Program-made: the position numbers and the translations under genes
In this document: piece after piece, positions 50,861 to 57,587 of the stretch
How the letters are laid out: each line of letters begins with the position of its first letter
Numbering within the stretch: position 1 is the first letter of the stretch
Virus record (IMG/VR): IMGVR_UViG_3300037507_004165
Coordinates: 62,001 to 126,000 of that record
From: a virus
Reading direction: 5' to 3' (one strand)
DNA length: 64,000 bases
Notes under the pieces: generated by a model
Seen by the model: only the letters and a program-made list of their open reading frames with translations
Told to the model about the DNA's origin: nothing
Database searches by the model: none

Positions 50861-51368
50861 AACAATATCAAGCGACATACTTGTTAAATTATCGAATTTT
50901 CTTAATCCTCAGTTAGATGAACTTGTTAAAACATTTTCTTCAAAAGAGGAACTAGAAAAATATTACGTGGAAATACCAGACACAAATTATGTTGACTTAA
51001 CAATTGGAGACATAGCATCGCTTGTTGCAAGATCATCGAACGTTTATGGTAGATCTGCAAGATTTGCTGGTATAGCCAGAGCTCAGTATAAACTTTTAGA
51101 AGCTCAATACAAAAGAATATACAAGGCTAATAGAATAGGAAAAAATGAAGCCGAAAGAGAGGCCGCAGCTGCTGCTGCAGCTGATCAACAGTATATGGCC
51201 CTTTCTGCCGTCGAAGCCATAGTGCAATTAGCCGAATCAATGGAACTAGCCGCAAGAATATCTTCTGAATCTGCAAGAAAGCTAATGGACAAGATGCAAT
51301 CCATGCAGGTCGCTTTAGCCAGAGGAGAAAAAGGCTACTTTTCAGAAGAAGATTTTTCTACTTTTTAA
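50847..51368 (+). CDS. Ala-rich coiled-coil protein of unknown function
   Basis: 173 residues, overlapping the sigma gene end. A long helix runs through residues 75-165, with an A8 run after AERE and heptad-like spacing (AMLSAVEAIVQLAE-type pattern). No known domain. It could be a scaffold or DNA-associated protein; co-expression with the sigma factor is likely. Confidence 0.55.
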   Translation: MMMSETISSDILVKLSNFLNPQLDELVKTFSSKEELEKYYVEIPDTNYVDLTIGDIASLVARSSNVYGRSARFAGIARAQYKLLEAQYKRIYKANRIGKNEAEREAAAAAAADQQYMALSAVEAIVQLAESMELAARISSESARKLMDKMQSMQVALARGEKGYFSEEDFSTF

Positions 51369-51377
51369 GGAGTAAAT

Positions 51378-51587
51378 ATGTATATAGGACATTATAAGTC
51401 TGTCTCTTCAGCTTCAGAATTTTTTTCTTCTAAAAGAAAAGAGTTGGACTTCCCAGTGCAGGTTGAGTACAAGGGAGAGAGATACTTGCTTTTTACTACG
51501 CATATTGCGGCTACAAAGAGTCAAGAATCAAACATGAAAGCCAGAGCTAAAGAGCTAAATATTCCATTTGGAATTAAATTGAAGTAA
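51378..51587 (+). CDS. Small unknown protein
   Basis: 69 residues, preceded by AAGGAGTAAAT. Basic, with a beta hairpin (VQVEYKGERYLLFTT). It overlaps the RNase H start by one base (TAATG). Confidence 0.55.
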   Translation: MYIGHYKSVSSASEFFSSKRKELDFPVQVEYKGERYLLFTTHIAATKSQESNMKARAKELNIPFGIKLK

Positions 51588-52015
51588 TGAACATAGAAGT
51601 TTTTTGCGACGGAGCTTCTAGAGGGCAGGGGCAAAAGAAATTCGGTGAGTCTTCCTGCGCCGCAGTTGTTTACAAAAACAAAAAGAAAGTTGTCCAATTT
51701 GCCAGAGGACTTGGGGCAAGAACAAATAACGAAGCGGAGTACGAGGCGGTTATAACTGGCTTATTAATTTGTTCTATGTCAGATTTTGTGGACCCAATTA
51801 TATACACAGATTCTGCTGTGGTCGCAAATCAAGTTAACGGAAAATGGAAGTGTAAAAATTCAGCTTTAGTTCCTCTTTTAATGACTATCGAAGAAATAAA
51901 ATCAGAATATCGTTTTAGGTTGGTGCAGGTTCCAAGAAATCTTGTTTGGGAACCAGACAAATTAGCTAATCAATTTTTGGATCAATTAGAAAATCTCAAA
52001 ACAAAAAACAGTTAA
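51587..52015 (+). CDS. RNase H type 1
   Basis: 142 residues. VFCDGASRGQG, ARTNNEAEYEAVITGL and IIYTDSAVVANQVNG provide the D-E-D catalytic set, and VWEPDKLANQFLD the final Asp region of RNase HI. It removes RNA primers or RNA from RNA:DNA hybrids during phage replication. It lies between small genes in the nucleotide-metabolism run. Confidence 0.87.
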   Translation: MNIEVFCDGASRGQGQKKFGESSCAAVVYKNKKKVVQFARGLGARTNNEAEYEAVITGLLICSMSDFVDPIIYTDSAVVANQVNGKWKCKNSALVPLLMTIEEIKSEYRFRLVQVPRNLVWEPDKLANQFLDQLENLKTKNS

Positions 52016-52025
52016 AGGTGATATA

Positions 52026-52841
52026 ATGAGTATCATGGAAAAAGTAGTGACAAAATACAGTAAAGATTTTAGGTTTAATAAAAACCAACCGATAATACTT
52101 GGCTTGGCTGGAAAAGCTGGAAGCGGAAAGACAAGCGTTGCAGAACAAATAGTTCCAAAGGGATCTATTGAAACGATTAAAAATAATATAAAGTGGGATC
52201 ACATATTCTATGCACTTCCTCTCTATGAGCTTGCCTCTATCAAAAAAAATATAAAAGGATCAAACTTTAAATCTAGAAAACTGTACGCAATTCATGAGGT
52301 TCTTTACGAACTCTACGGCGGATCCCCAATAGGTTTCGTACCAGACTACGAAGAATTGGTTAGAATGGTTATGGAGATTGAATCTCTGCCAATTGAAGCA
52401 GAGGGCATAAAGCCAAGAGACTTTCTTCAAAAAGCCGGAGACATATGCAGAGAGAAAAGACAAACAGTCTTTGCTGACTGGGCAATTATGAAGTCAGTAA
52501 AAGCATTTAGATCTTTCTCTAGGTCATTTGAGTCTGAAGAGGAAACCCCAGCATTTTGCATGGTGATTTCAGATGTGCGCTATGCCAATGAAGCCGAGAG
52601 TATTCTCAAGCAGCCCAATGGAATAGTAGTTTGTTTTGATGCAGATCAGGAAGTCTTAAACGAAAGACTAATTAAGAGAGATGGAAAACTAATGTCCGAG
52701 GAGCAGAGCATGCACAGATCGGAAAATGAAATTTCTTTAGTAAAAGAAATGGCTACATCAGTAGTGTATACTGATGATATGTCATTGGAACATCAAACCG
52801 AAGTAACACTAAAAATAATAGAGGAGCTATATAATGCCTAA
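52026..52841 (+). CDS. Deoxynucleoside monophosphate kinase-like protein
   Basis: 271 residues. LGLAGKAGSGKTSVAEQI is a P-loop. KPRDFLQKAGDICREK, VFADWAI and CMVISDVRYANEAESI followed by VVCFDADQEVLNERLIKR resemble T4 gp1-type dNMP kinases. It would phosphorylate dNMPs from degraded host DNA or from ThyX. AAAGGTGATATA precedes the ATG; it overlaps the next gene by eight bases. Confidence 0.8.
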   Translation: MSIMEKVVTKYSKDFRFNKNQPIILGLAGKAGSGKTSVAEQIVPKGSIETIKNNIKWDHIFYALPLYELASIKKNIKGSNFKSRKLYAIHEVLYELYGGSPIGFVPDYEELVRMVMEIESLPIEAEGIKPRDFLQKAGDICREKRQTVFADWAIMKSVKAFRSFSRSFESEEETPAFCMVISDVRYANEAESILKQPNGIVVCFDADQEVLNERLIKRDGKLMSEEQSMHRSENEISLVKEMATSVVYTDDMSLEHQTEVTLKIIEELYNA

Positions 52842-53154
52842 AATATCTAGAAACGCCCACGAAGAAACTAATGGATCACCAATCGATCAGGTGGTTTCTA
52901 ATATGGCCGCAGAGATCAGTCTGTCAAGTGATCCAATTTTTATTTGTGGTGTAAATAGAAAAATAAACATAGGCAATTTTGAAAACGTAGACGTCTACGC
53001 TGGCATAACTATACCACTTTTAAATGTAAATCCCCAAGATAAAGAGGCCTTAAATGAGGCTGTCAAAGAAGCTGCAGCTTATGGTTTTTCCCTAGTTTCT
53101 AGGGAAACTGGTGAGAGATATACTCTTATTAAAGAGTCTCAGCAGACAAAGTAA
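52834..53154 (+). CDS. Small unknown protein
   Basis: 106 residues, beta-rich (IFICGVNRKINIGNFENVDV) with a helical C-terminus. It overlaps the kinase gene by eight bases. Family not recognised. The pattern IxxFENVDVYAGI resembles small actinophage proteins of unknown role. Confidence 0.55.
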   Translation: MPKISRNAHEETNGSPIDQVVSNMAAEISLSSDPIFICGVNRKINIGNFENVDVYAGITIPLLNVNPQDKEALNEAVKEAAAYGFSLVSRETGERYTLIKESQQTK

Positions 53155-53163
53155 ATCTGCGAC

Positions 53164-53192
53164 TTGCAGGATTACTATTATATAGGTATAAT
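53164..53192 (+). promoter_or_regulatory. Promoter for the small basic-protein run
   Basis: TTGCAG, 17-base spacer, TATAAT. Expected start near 53199, before AGAGGTATTTT and the ATG at 53231. Confidence 0.75.
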
Positions 53193-53230
53193 TAAGTACA
53201 TACTTACAACAAAATAGAGGTATTTTAAAA

Positions 53231-53497
53231 ATGTTTAAAAGATTAGTAAATAGCTTAAAGAAAGCTTTGTCCAAGTCAATGCCAAAGCAGAGCAATCCAG
53301 TACTCGCTAAAGTTCAGGAAGAGGTTGTTCAAGATCTTTTAGCTAAGGCAGATGAAGTAGCAGAAATAGCTGACAAGGCAGCAGAAAACATTGAGAAAGA
53401 AATTGTCAAAGCTGTTAAGGAAGTAAAGAAAAAGGGTCGCCCTTCAAATAAGTCTGCAGCTCAAAAGAAAAAGCCATCTACAAAAAAGACAGCTTAA
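53231..53497 (+). CDS. Histone-like basic protein with AT-hook-like tail
   Basis: 88 residues. A Lys-rich N-terminus, then an Ala/Glu helix (KADEVAEIADKAAENIEKE), then KKKGRPSNKS, an AT-hook-like GRP core, and a Lys-rich end. It would bind DNA, perhaps in condensation or packaging. It has its own promoter and starts the run of small basic genes. Confidence 0.65.
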   Translation: MFKRLVNSLKKALSKSMPKQSNPVLAKVQEEVVQDLLAKADEVAEIADKAAENIEKEIVKAVKEVKKKGRPSNKSAAQKKKPSTKKTA

Positions 53498-53505
53498 ATA
53501 CTCAA

Positions 53506-53598
53506 ATGAGAGATAGGTTTTGGTCTTTTATTTGGATGATGTGGATTAAAGTTTTTGATTTTTTAGATCGCCTTGATAAAAAGAACGAAGATAAATGA
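53506..53598 (+). CDS. Tiny Trp/Phe-rich protein
   Basis: 30 residues (MRDRFWSFIWMMWIKVFDFL then a charged end). An amphipathic or membrane-associated helix. It overlaps the next ATG by four bases. Real coding is supported by this coupling only. Confidence 0.45.
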   Translation: MRDRFWSFIWMMWIKVFDFLDRLDKKNEDK

Positions 53599-53717
53599 TT
53601 CAAAAACATATCTACGTTAGTGGCCCCAGAATGGGAACCAACAATTTAGTTAAGGGGATTGAACTGCCCATGACTAAAAAGAAAAATAAAAAGAAAAGCA
53701 AAAGGAAAAAAAAGTAA
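53595..53717 (+). CDS. Tiny protein with poly-Lys tail
   Basis: 40 residues; IYVSGPRMGTNN then a C-terminus with about 13 Lys in 15 residues. Overlaps both neighbours (ATGA and TAATG). Confidence 0.5.
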   Translation: MIQKHIYVSGPRMGTNNLVKGIELPMTKKKNKKKSKRKKK

Positions 53718-53992
53718 TGGCTGTTATGTTTCGTGGAGAAAAATTTTCTGGTTACAATAAGCCAAAGCGCACTCCTAGCCATCCCAAAAAGTCTCATGCC
53801 GTTCTCGCAAAAACTGGTTCTAAGGTAAAGTTAATTAGATTTGGTCAACAAGGTGTTTCTGGATCTCCCAAAAAAAAGGGAGAATCAACATCTTACAGAA
53901 AACGTCGTGAATCATTTAAGGCTCGTCACGCAAAGAACATCAAAAAAGGTGTAATGTCCGCAGCTTATTGGGCCAATAGAGTGAAGTGGTAA
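53717..53992 (+). CDS. DUF6321-like basic protein
   Basis: 91 residues. LIRFGQQGVSGSP and ARHAKNIKKGVMSAAYWANR match a small basic family found in many large phages (DUF6321-type). It is very rich in Lys and Arg. Function unknown; a DNA- or capsid-associated role is inferred. Confidence 0.7.
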   Translation: MAVMFRGEKFSGYNKPKRTPSHPKKSHAVLAKTGSKVKLIRFGQQGVSGSPKKKGESTSYRKRRESFKARHAKNIKKGVMSAAYWANRVKW

Positions 53993-54011
53993 ATTTTTAA
54001 AAAGGATTACT

Positions 54012-54116
54012 ATGTCTAAGTATGTAAAAGTTTCTAATGCTCCACAAGAGCAACCAAAAGAAAAGAAGAAAACAGCAGTAAAAAAGTCTGCTCCAAAAAA
54101 GAAAGCAAAGGAATAA
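54012..54116 (+). CDS. Tiny basic protein
   Basis: 34 residues, Lys/Ala-rich C-terminus (KKTAVKKSAPKKKAKE), preceded by AAAGGATTACT. Resembles histone H1-like tails. Confidence 0.55.
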   Translation: MSKYVKVSNAPQEQPKEKKKTAVKKSAPKKKAKE

Positions 54117-54119
54117 ACT

Positions 54120-54239
54120 ATGGCTATGATGAAAAAGAAAATGAAGCCAGCTAAAAGCATGGGTGGCAAGAAAATGAAGCCAGCCAAAAACATGGGTGGC
54201 AAGAAAAAGATGACACCAAAAAAGAAGATGGGCTATTAA
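54120..54239 (+). CDS. Tiny Met/Lys/Gly repeat protein
   Basis: 39 residues built on a repeated unit KKMKPAK(S/N)MGG; about one third Lys. No family recognised. Confidence 0.5.
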   Translation: MAMMKKKMKPAKSMGGKKMKPAKNMGGKKKMTPKKKMGY

Positions 54240-54241
54240 TA

Positions 54242-54376
54242 ATGGCTGCTAAGAAGAAGGCTGCAAAAAAGAAAGCGCCAGCTGCCAAAGGAAAGATGTC
54301 TGGTTTGACTCCGTCACAACAGAAACTTCCCCCATTCATTAAGAATGCAATTCTAAAGAAGAAAAAGAAGAAATAA
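54242..54376 (+). CDS. Tiny Lys/Ala-rich protein
   Basis: 44 residues (MAAKKKAAKKKAPAAKGK, then LTPSQQKLPPFIKNAIL and a Lys tail). It starts two bases after the previous stop. The central non-basic segment is typical of small phage proteins ending in poly-Lys. Confidence 0.5.
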   Translation: MAAKKKAAKKKAPAAKGKMSGLTPSQQKLPPFIKNAILKKKKKK

Positions 54377-54393
54377 AAACATACTGGTCCATC

Positions 54394-54567
54394 ATGGCAA
54401 GGAAAAAGAAAACAGCTTATCAAAAAAAGATAAGTAAGGTCATGGATGAGTACGGAAAAGGTGCTCTACATTCTGGCAAGGGTGGGCCAGTAGTTAAATC
54501 TAGAAAGCAGGCAATAGCTATTGCGATTTCTAGTGCTAAAAAAGTCAAAAGAAAAAAAACAAAATAG
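54394..54567 (+). CDS. DUF6496-like small basic protein
   Basis: 57 residues. KVMDEYGKGALHSGKGG and VVKSRKQAIAIAISSAKK match a phage family (DUF6496-type). It sits directly before the endolysin gene. Function unknown. Confidence 0.7.
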   Translation: MARKKKTAYQKKISKVMDEYGKGALHSGKGGPVVKSRKQAIAIAISSAKKVKRKKTK

Positions 54568-54577
54568 GAGAAATAAA

Positions 54578-55394
54578 ATGGCTAAAGTAGAATGGGATAT
54601 AGTAGTTCCAGTAAAACAGCCTGCTGATCTAAAAGGTGTTAAGCCAGGAAAACTTCCTGAATCTCTTCTCCGTCCAGCTGTTGGTGGCGGAAAATTACAC
54701 TGGCTTTGCGCAGCTGCATGGGGCGCAATGGTTGAAGCTGCAAAAGCAGATGGTATAGAACTTAAGCCAGTTTCAGTTGGTGACACATATAGAACATATG
54801 ATTCTCAACTCAAGGTATTCCTTGAAAGATACACTAAAACACCAAATGGTAATAGCACTAGAACATTTGAGGGTGTGAAATGGTATAAAAAGAATGAGAA
54901 GTTGGCCAGTTTAGCTGCTCCTGGAACATCTCAGCATAATACCCGGTTTGGCTGTTGACGTTCACACAGCCGCAGAACCAAAGCGCCTAAAGTGGCTAAT
55001 TGCTAACGTTCGTAAGTTTGGATTCAGCTGGGAAGTTGTTCCAGAGGAACCATGGCACCTGCGCTATACAGAGGGCGACAATCCACCTCCAGCAGTATCT
55101 GAGTACATGGCCAAAAACAATATTCAAAAGCCTGCTGGAATTCCCGCACCAGCTGCTGGTAAAGCTCCTGCCGCAAAAGATGACGGTGGAGATCTTGATC
55201 CGGGCGATAGCGGTCCTCGTGTAACAAAGCTGCAAGAAGAACTTGCTGAGCGCGGTTTTTATAAGGGTGAATTTGATGGTCAGTTTGGTCAAAAAACAGT
55301 TGATGCTGTCACTGCTTTCAAAGCTTCAAAAGGTTTTGGTCCAGGTCCAAAAGCTGGCAAGAGAGTCCTTGATGAACTTGGAATTGGCGCATAG
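54578..55394 (+). CDS. Endolysin: M15/VanY-type peptidase with peptidoglycan-binding domain, read through one CGGT site
   Basis: 271 residues when CGGT at 54944 is read as Gly. Conventional reading stops at 54958 inside the active site. VSVGDTYRTYDSQLKVF, then SQHNT-G-LAVDVH (the SxHxxGxAxD zinc motif) and EPWHLRYTEG (the second zinc His) define a D-Ala-D-Ala peptidase fold. A Pro/Ala linker leads to GDSGPRVTKLQEELAERGFY and FDGQFGQKTVDAVTAFK, a peptidoglycan-binding-1 domain. It is followed by a holin candidate. Confidence 0.9.
54944..54947 (+). other. CGGT recoding site 16 (endolysin)
   Basis: In-frame ACC-CGG, 122 codons from the ATG. The +1 frame gives S-Q-H-N-T-G-L-A-V-D, placing Gly at the invariant motif position; frame 0 reads R-F-G-C-stop. 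Confidence 0.95.
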
Positions 55395-55396
55395 CC

Positions 55397-55702
55397 GTGG
55401 AAGCCGTAATTGTTGCTCTCATAGGTGTTGTTGGATCTGTTCTTGTTGTACTCGTAGAAAAGGGTAGAAAAGAAAACGCCAGAGACCATGGCGTAGTTGC
55501 CGATAGGCTAGAGAGCGTAAAGATTATGCTTGAAAATATAGACGAAGACGTCATGCACATAGAGTCTAAGTTAGACAATCATCTAAGTGACCATTCTAGG
55601 TTTGGTGGATTCGATATTGATAATCTTTCATTTAAGACTGGTGAAAAAGTAAAAGACAAAAAAGGTGTAAAGGTAAATAAATATGGCAGCAAAAAAAGAT
55701 AA
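55397..55702 (+). CDS. Membrane-anchored coiled-coil protein, holin candidate
   Basis: 101 residues from a GTG two bases after the endolysin stop. One hydrophobic segment (AVIVALIGVVGSVLVVLV) starts the protein, followed by a coiled coil (RLESVKIMLENIDEDV). Small proteins of this form next to actinophage endolysins are often holin or spanin-like. It overlaps the next gene by 20 bases. Confidence 0.55.
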   Translation: MEAVIVALIGVVGSVLVVLVEKGRKENARDHGVVADRLESVKIMLENIDEDVMHIESKLDNHLSDHSRFGGFDIDNLSFKTGEKVKDKKGVKVNKYGSKKR

Positions 55703-55892
55703 GAAGTGGATTCAAAAGGCTATTAAAAGACCCGGTGCTTTTACAAAGAAAGCAAAAAAAGCTGGCAAGTCAGTCGCTGGAATGGCAGCAGCAGTTACAA
55801 AAAATCCAGGCAAATACAGTCCAACAACTGTTCGTCAAGCCAATCTTGCCAAAACACTTAGAAAAATCGGCAAGAAGAGAAAGAAAAAATAA
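55683..55892 (+). CDS. Small Lys/Ala-rich basic protein
   Basis: 69 residues, about one third Lys or Arg (AFTKKAKKAGKSVAGMAAAV), with a tail of basic residues. Similar small basic proteins surround it. Probable nucleic-acid binding; otherwise unknown. Confidence 0.55.
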   Translation: MAAKKDKKWIQKAIKRPGAFTKKAKKAGKSVAGMAAAVTKNPGKYSPTTVRQANLAKTLRKIGKKRKKK

Positions 55893-55893
55893 T

Positions 55894-56097
55894 ATGGACT
55901 GCAGCAATCCAACACATCACATAAAGAATCAAGAGCCTTGCAAGAACCATAACGGCTGTTCATGTGGTAACAATGGTCATGGACATAATCCCCATGATCA
56001 TCACTATCACATCAATAAGCATAATCTTAAAATCTGGCTTTTGAACGCCGCCTACCTTAGTTTACATGCTGTGACAATATATCTATTAGTTAAATAA
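55894..56097 (+). CDS. His/Cys-rich metal-binding protein with C-terminal membrane segment
   Basis: 67 residues. Residues 7-45 hold about 12 His and four Cys (CKNHNGCSCGNNGHGHN, DHHYHINKH), followed by a hydrophobic C-terminal segment (IWLLNAAYLSLHAVTIYLLV). It looks like a tail-anchored metal-binding peptide. Its place beside the lysis genes suggests an envelope role; this is inference. Confidence 0.6.
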   Translation: MDCSNPTHHIKNQEPCKNHNGCSCGNNGHGHNPHDHHYHINKHNLKIWLLNAAYLSLHAVTIYLLVK

Positions 56098-56129
56098 TTT
56101 ATTCTTCTTAGATAAGAAAGAGTCTGTAA

Positions 56130-56312
56130 ATGGCAAAAGTAAATAAACCAACAAAACCAGCTTTGTGGTCTAGCGCAAAGTCGCAAGCTAAGGCAAAGTT
56201 CGACGTATATCCATCTGCGTACGCCAACGCTTGGGCTGCTAAAAAGTATAAGTCAATGGGTGGCGGATGGAAAACTGTATCCTCAAAGAAGGTTAAAAGA
56301 AAGAAAAAATAA
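56130..56312 (+). CDS. Small basic phage protein
   Basis: 60 residues. KPALWSSAKSQAKAKFDVYP, SAYANAWAAKKYKSMGGGWK match a family widespread in large environmental phages. It overlaps the next start by one base (TAATG). Function unknown. Confidence 0.68.
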   Translation: MAKVNKPTKPALWSSAKSQAKAKFDVYPSAYANAWAAKKYKSMGGGWKTVSSKKVKRKKK

Positions 56313-56596
56313 TGGCTGGTCCTAAAGGTGTCGGTCTAACTAAATGGTTTAACCAAAGATGGGTAAACATAGGCGCTCCCAAAAAAAATGGTAAGTGGCA
56401 GCCGTGTGGAACATCTGGATCTGGTGGATCCGGATACGCTAAATGTGTTCCAGTAGCAAAAGCTAACTCTATGTCTTCCGCACAAAGAAAAAGTGCAGTT
56501 CAAAGAAAGAGATCTCAGGGTACCGCAAAAAAGGGAGTTAAGGGTCAAGCGCCTAAAAATGTAAGCACCTTTAAAAATAAAAAAAGAAAAAAGTAA
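56312..56596 (+). CDS. DUF5872-like basic protein
   Basis: 94 residues. GLTKWFNQRWVNIG, CGTSGSGGSGYAKCVP and KANSMSSAQRKSAVQRKRSQ match DUF5872-type small phage proteins. Two Cys may bind metal. It ends the run of basic proteins. Confidence 0.7.
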   Translation: MAGPKGVGLTKWFNQRWVNIGAPKKNGKWQPCGTSGSGGSGYAKCVPVAKANSMSSAQRKSAVQRKRSQGTAKKGVKGQAPKNVSTFKNKKRKK

Positions 56597-56597
56597 A

Positions 56598-56804
56598 ATG
56601 AATGAAAAAGAGATATTTGATGGCTACATGCCCACAATATCAGATATAACAATTTCTAAAGAAACTCCGTCAATTACGTCAGATGGCAAACTTTTAAACG
56701 TACATTGTGTTACAATTAGAGCTGCGGAAAAAGACTATGTATTTAGTATTTATCCAGAAGATTTAAGGAAGTTATATTTTTTAATATTAAAAACACTAAT
56801 GTAG
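56598..56804 (+). CDS. Small unknown protein
   Basis: 68 residues, not basic, beta-rich (VHCVTIRAAEKDYVFSIYPE). It starts directly after the DUF5872-like stop. Family not recognised. Confidence 0.5.
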   Translation: MNEKEIFDGYMPTISDITISKETPSITSDGKLLNVHCVTIRAAEKDYVFSIYPEDLRKLYFLILKTLM

Positions 56805-56813
56805 GTTTGTATT

Positions 56814-57587
56814 ATGTATCTCGAATTGATTAAAGGTGTTGATGTCGGGGATGTCCCTCCAACACCGATGATGCCGATAACCCTTTATCTGTCTACTGAA
56901 GAGGGTTTTGATTCTTTGATTGCCGTAGCAAAAAGATATGGGCATCCAGTTAGTTATATACAGGAGCAAGAAGGTAGGCTGATACAGAATATACTTCCTG
57001 TTCACAAGACTGAGTCCCAACAGATATCTACATCTTCAAAGGTAGAGTTGTTTCTTCATACAGAAACAGCTTTTCATCCATATAAACCAGACTTTGTTTT
57101 ACTTCTTTGTTTAAGGGGTGACAAAAAAGCCATTACAACTTACGCAAAAGTGGATGATATTGTTTCTTATTTAGATGAGGAGACAATAAAATTTTTACAA
57201 AAAGACTGGTATATAACAGGAGTAGATGACAGTTTTAGAACCAGAGGAGAACCGGATAAAAAAATCCTTCTATCTGTTTTAAAGTTAGAAGAAGATGGTT
57301 CCTATTCAATGATTTATGATCAGTCAATTATGGAGGGGACTAATTCATTTGCATCAGAGGCTTTAAGAAAATTTGATGAGGCTGTAAGAAAATCAATAAA
57401 AGAAGTCATTCTAGAAACTGGCGATTTATTAATACTAAATAACAACAAGGTTATTCATGGAAGAAAACCCTTTCAAGCTAGATATGACGGAACCGATAGA
57501 TGGGTTCAAAGAATGTTGGTCAGAAAAAATCTTCCTCCAAAATCTGAAATTAGTGAACATATAATTACTACGGATTTTTCTAAATGA
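56814..57587 (+). CDS. Fe(II)/2-oxoglutarate oxygenase of the clavaminate synthase/AsnO-VioC type
   Basis: 257 residues. ELFLHTETAFHPYKPDFVLL gives the His-x-Glu metal pair in the exact setting seen in asparagine- and arginine-hydroxylases, with LLLCLRG after it. ETGDLLILNNNKVIHGRKPF supplies the distal His, and RWVQRMLVR the 2-oxoglutarate-binding Arg. It would hydroxylate an amino acid or a peptide/protein side chain. It shares an ATGA overlap with the following glycosyltransferase, so hydroxylation followed by glycosylation is possible; the substrate is unknown. Confidence 0.8.
   Translation: MYLELIKGVDVGDVPPTPMMPITLYLSTEEGFDSLIAVAKRYGHPVSYIQEQEGRLIQNILPVHKTESQQISTSSKVELFLHTETAFHPYKPDFVLLLCLRGDKKAITTYAKVDDIVSYLDEETIKFLQKDWYITGVDDSFRTRGEPDKKILLSVLKLEEDGSYSMIYDQSIMEGTNSFASEALRKFDEAVRKSIKEVILETGDLLILNNNKVIHGRKPFQARYDGTDRWVQRMLVRKNLPPKSEISEHIITTDFSK

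Noticed and set aside
53612-54786. Minus-strand open frames across the basic-protein run
   Set aside because: They are Phe/Leu-rich mirror images of Lys-rich plus-strand genes and lack ribosome sites.
4740-54947. Systematic sequencing insertion of C before GG
   Set aside because: All 16 are aligned to a Gly codon boundary, and I find no frame breaks at GG in the other two phases. An error process would not know the reading frame. Independent reads would still be a useful check.
4740-54947. Classical programmed +1 frameshifting with slippery P-site codons
   Set aside because: The codon before CGG differs at nearly every site and no shared stimulator is visible, though A-site stalling at CGG remains possible.
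4494-55394. Ten apparently broken genes as pseudogenes
   Set aside because: The fragments keep full catalytic motifs on both sides of each break, all breaks share the CGG context, and no other lesions are present. Decay would give mixed indels and stops.
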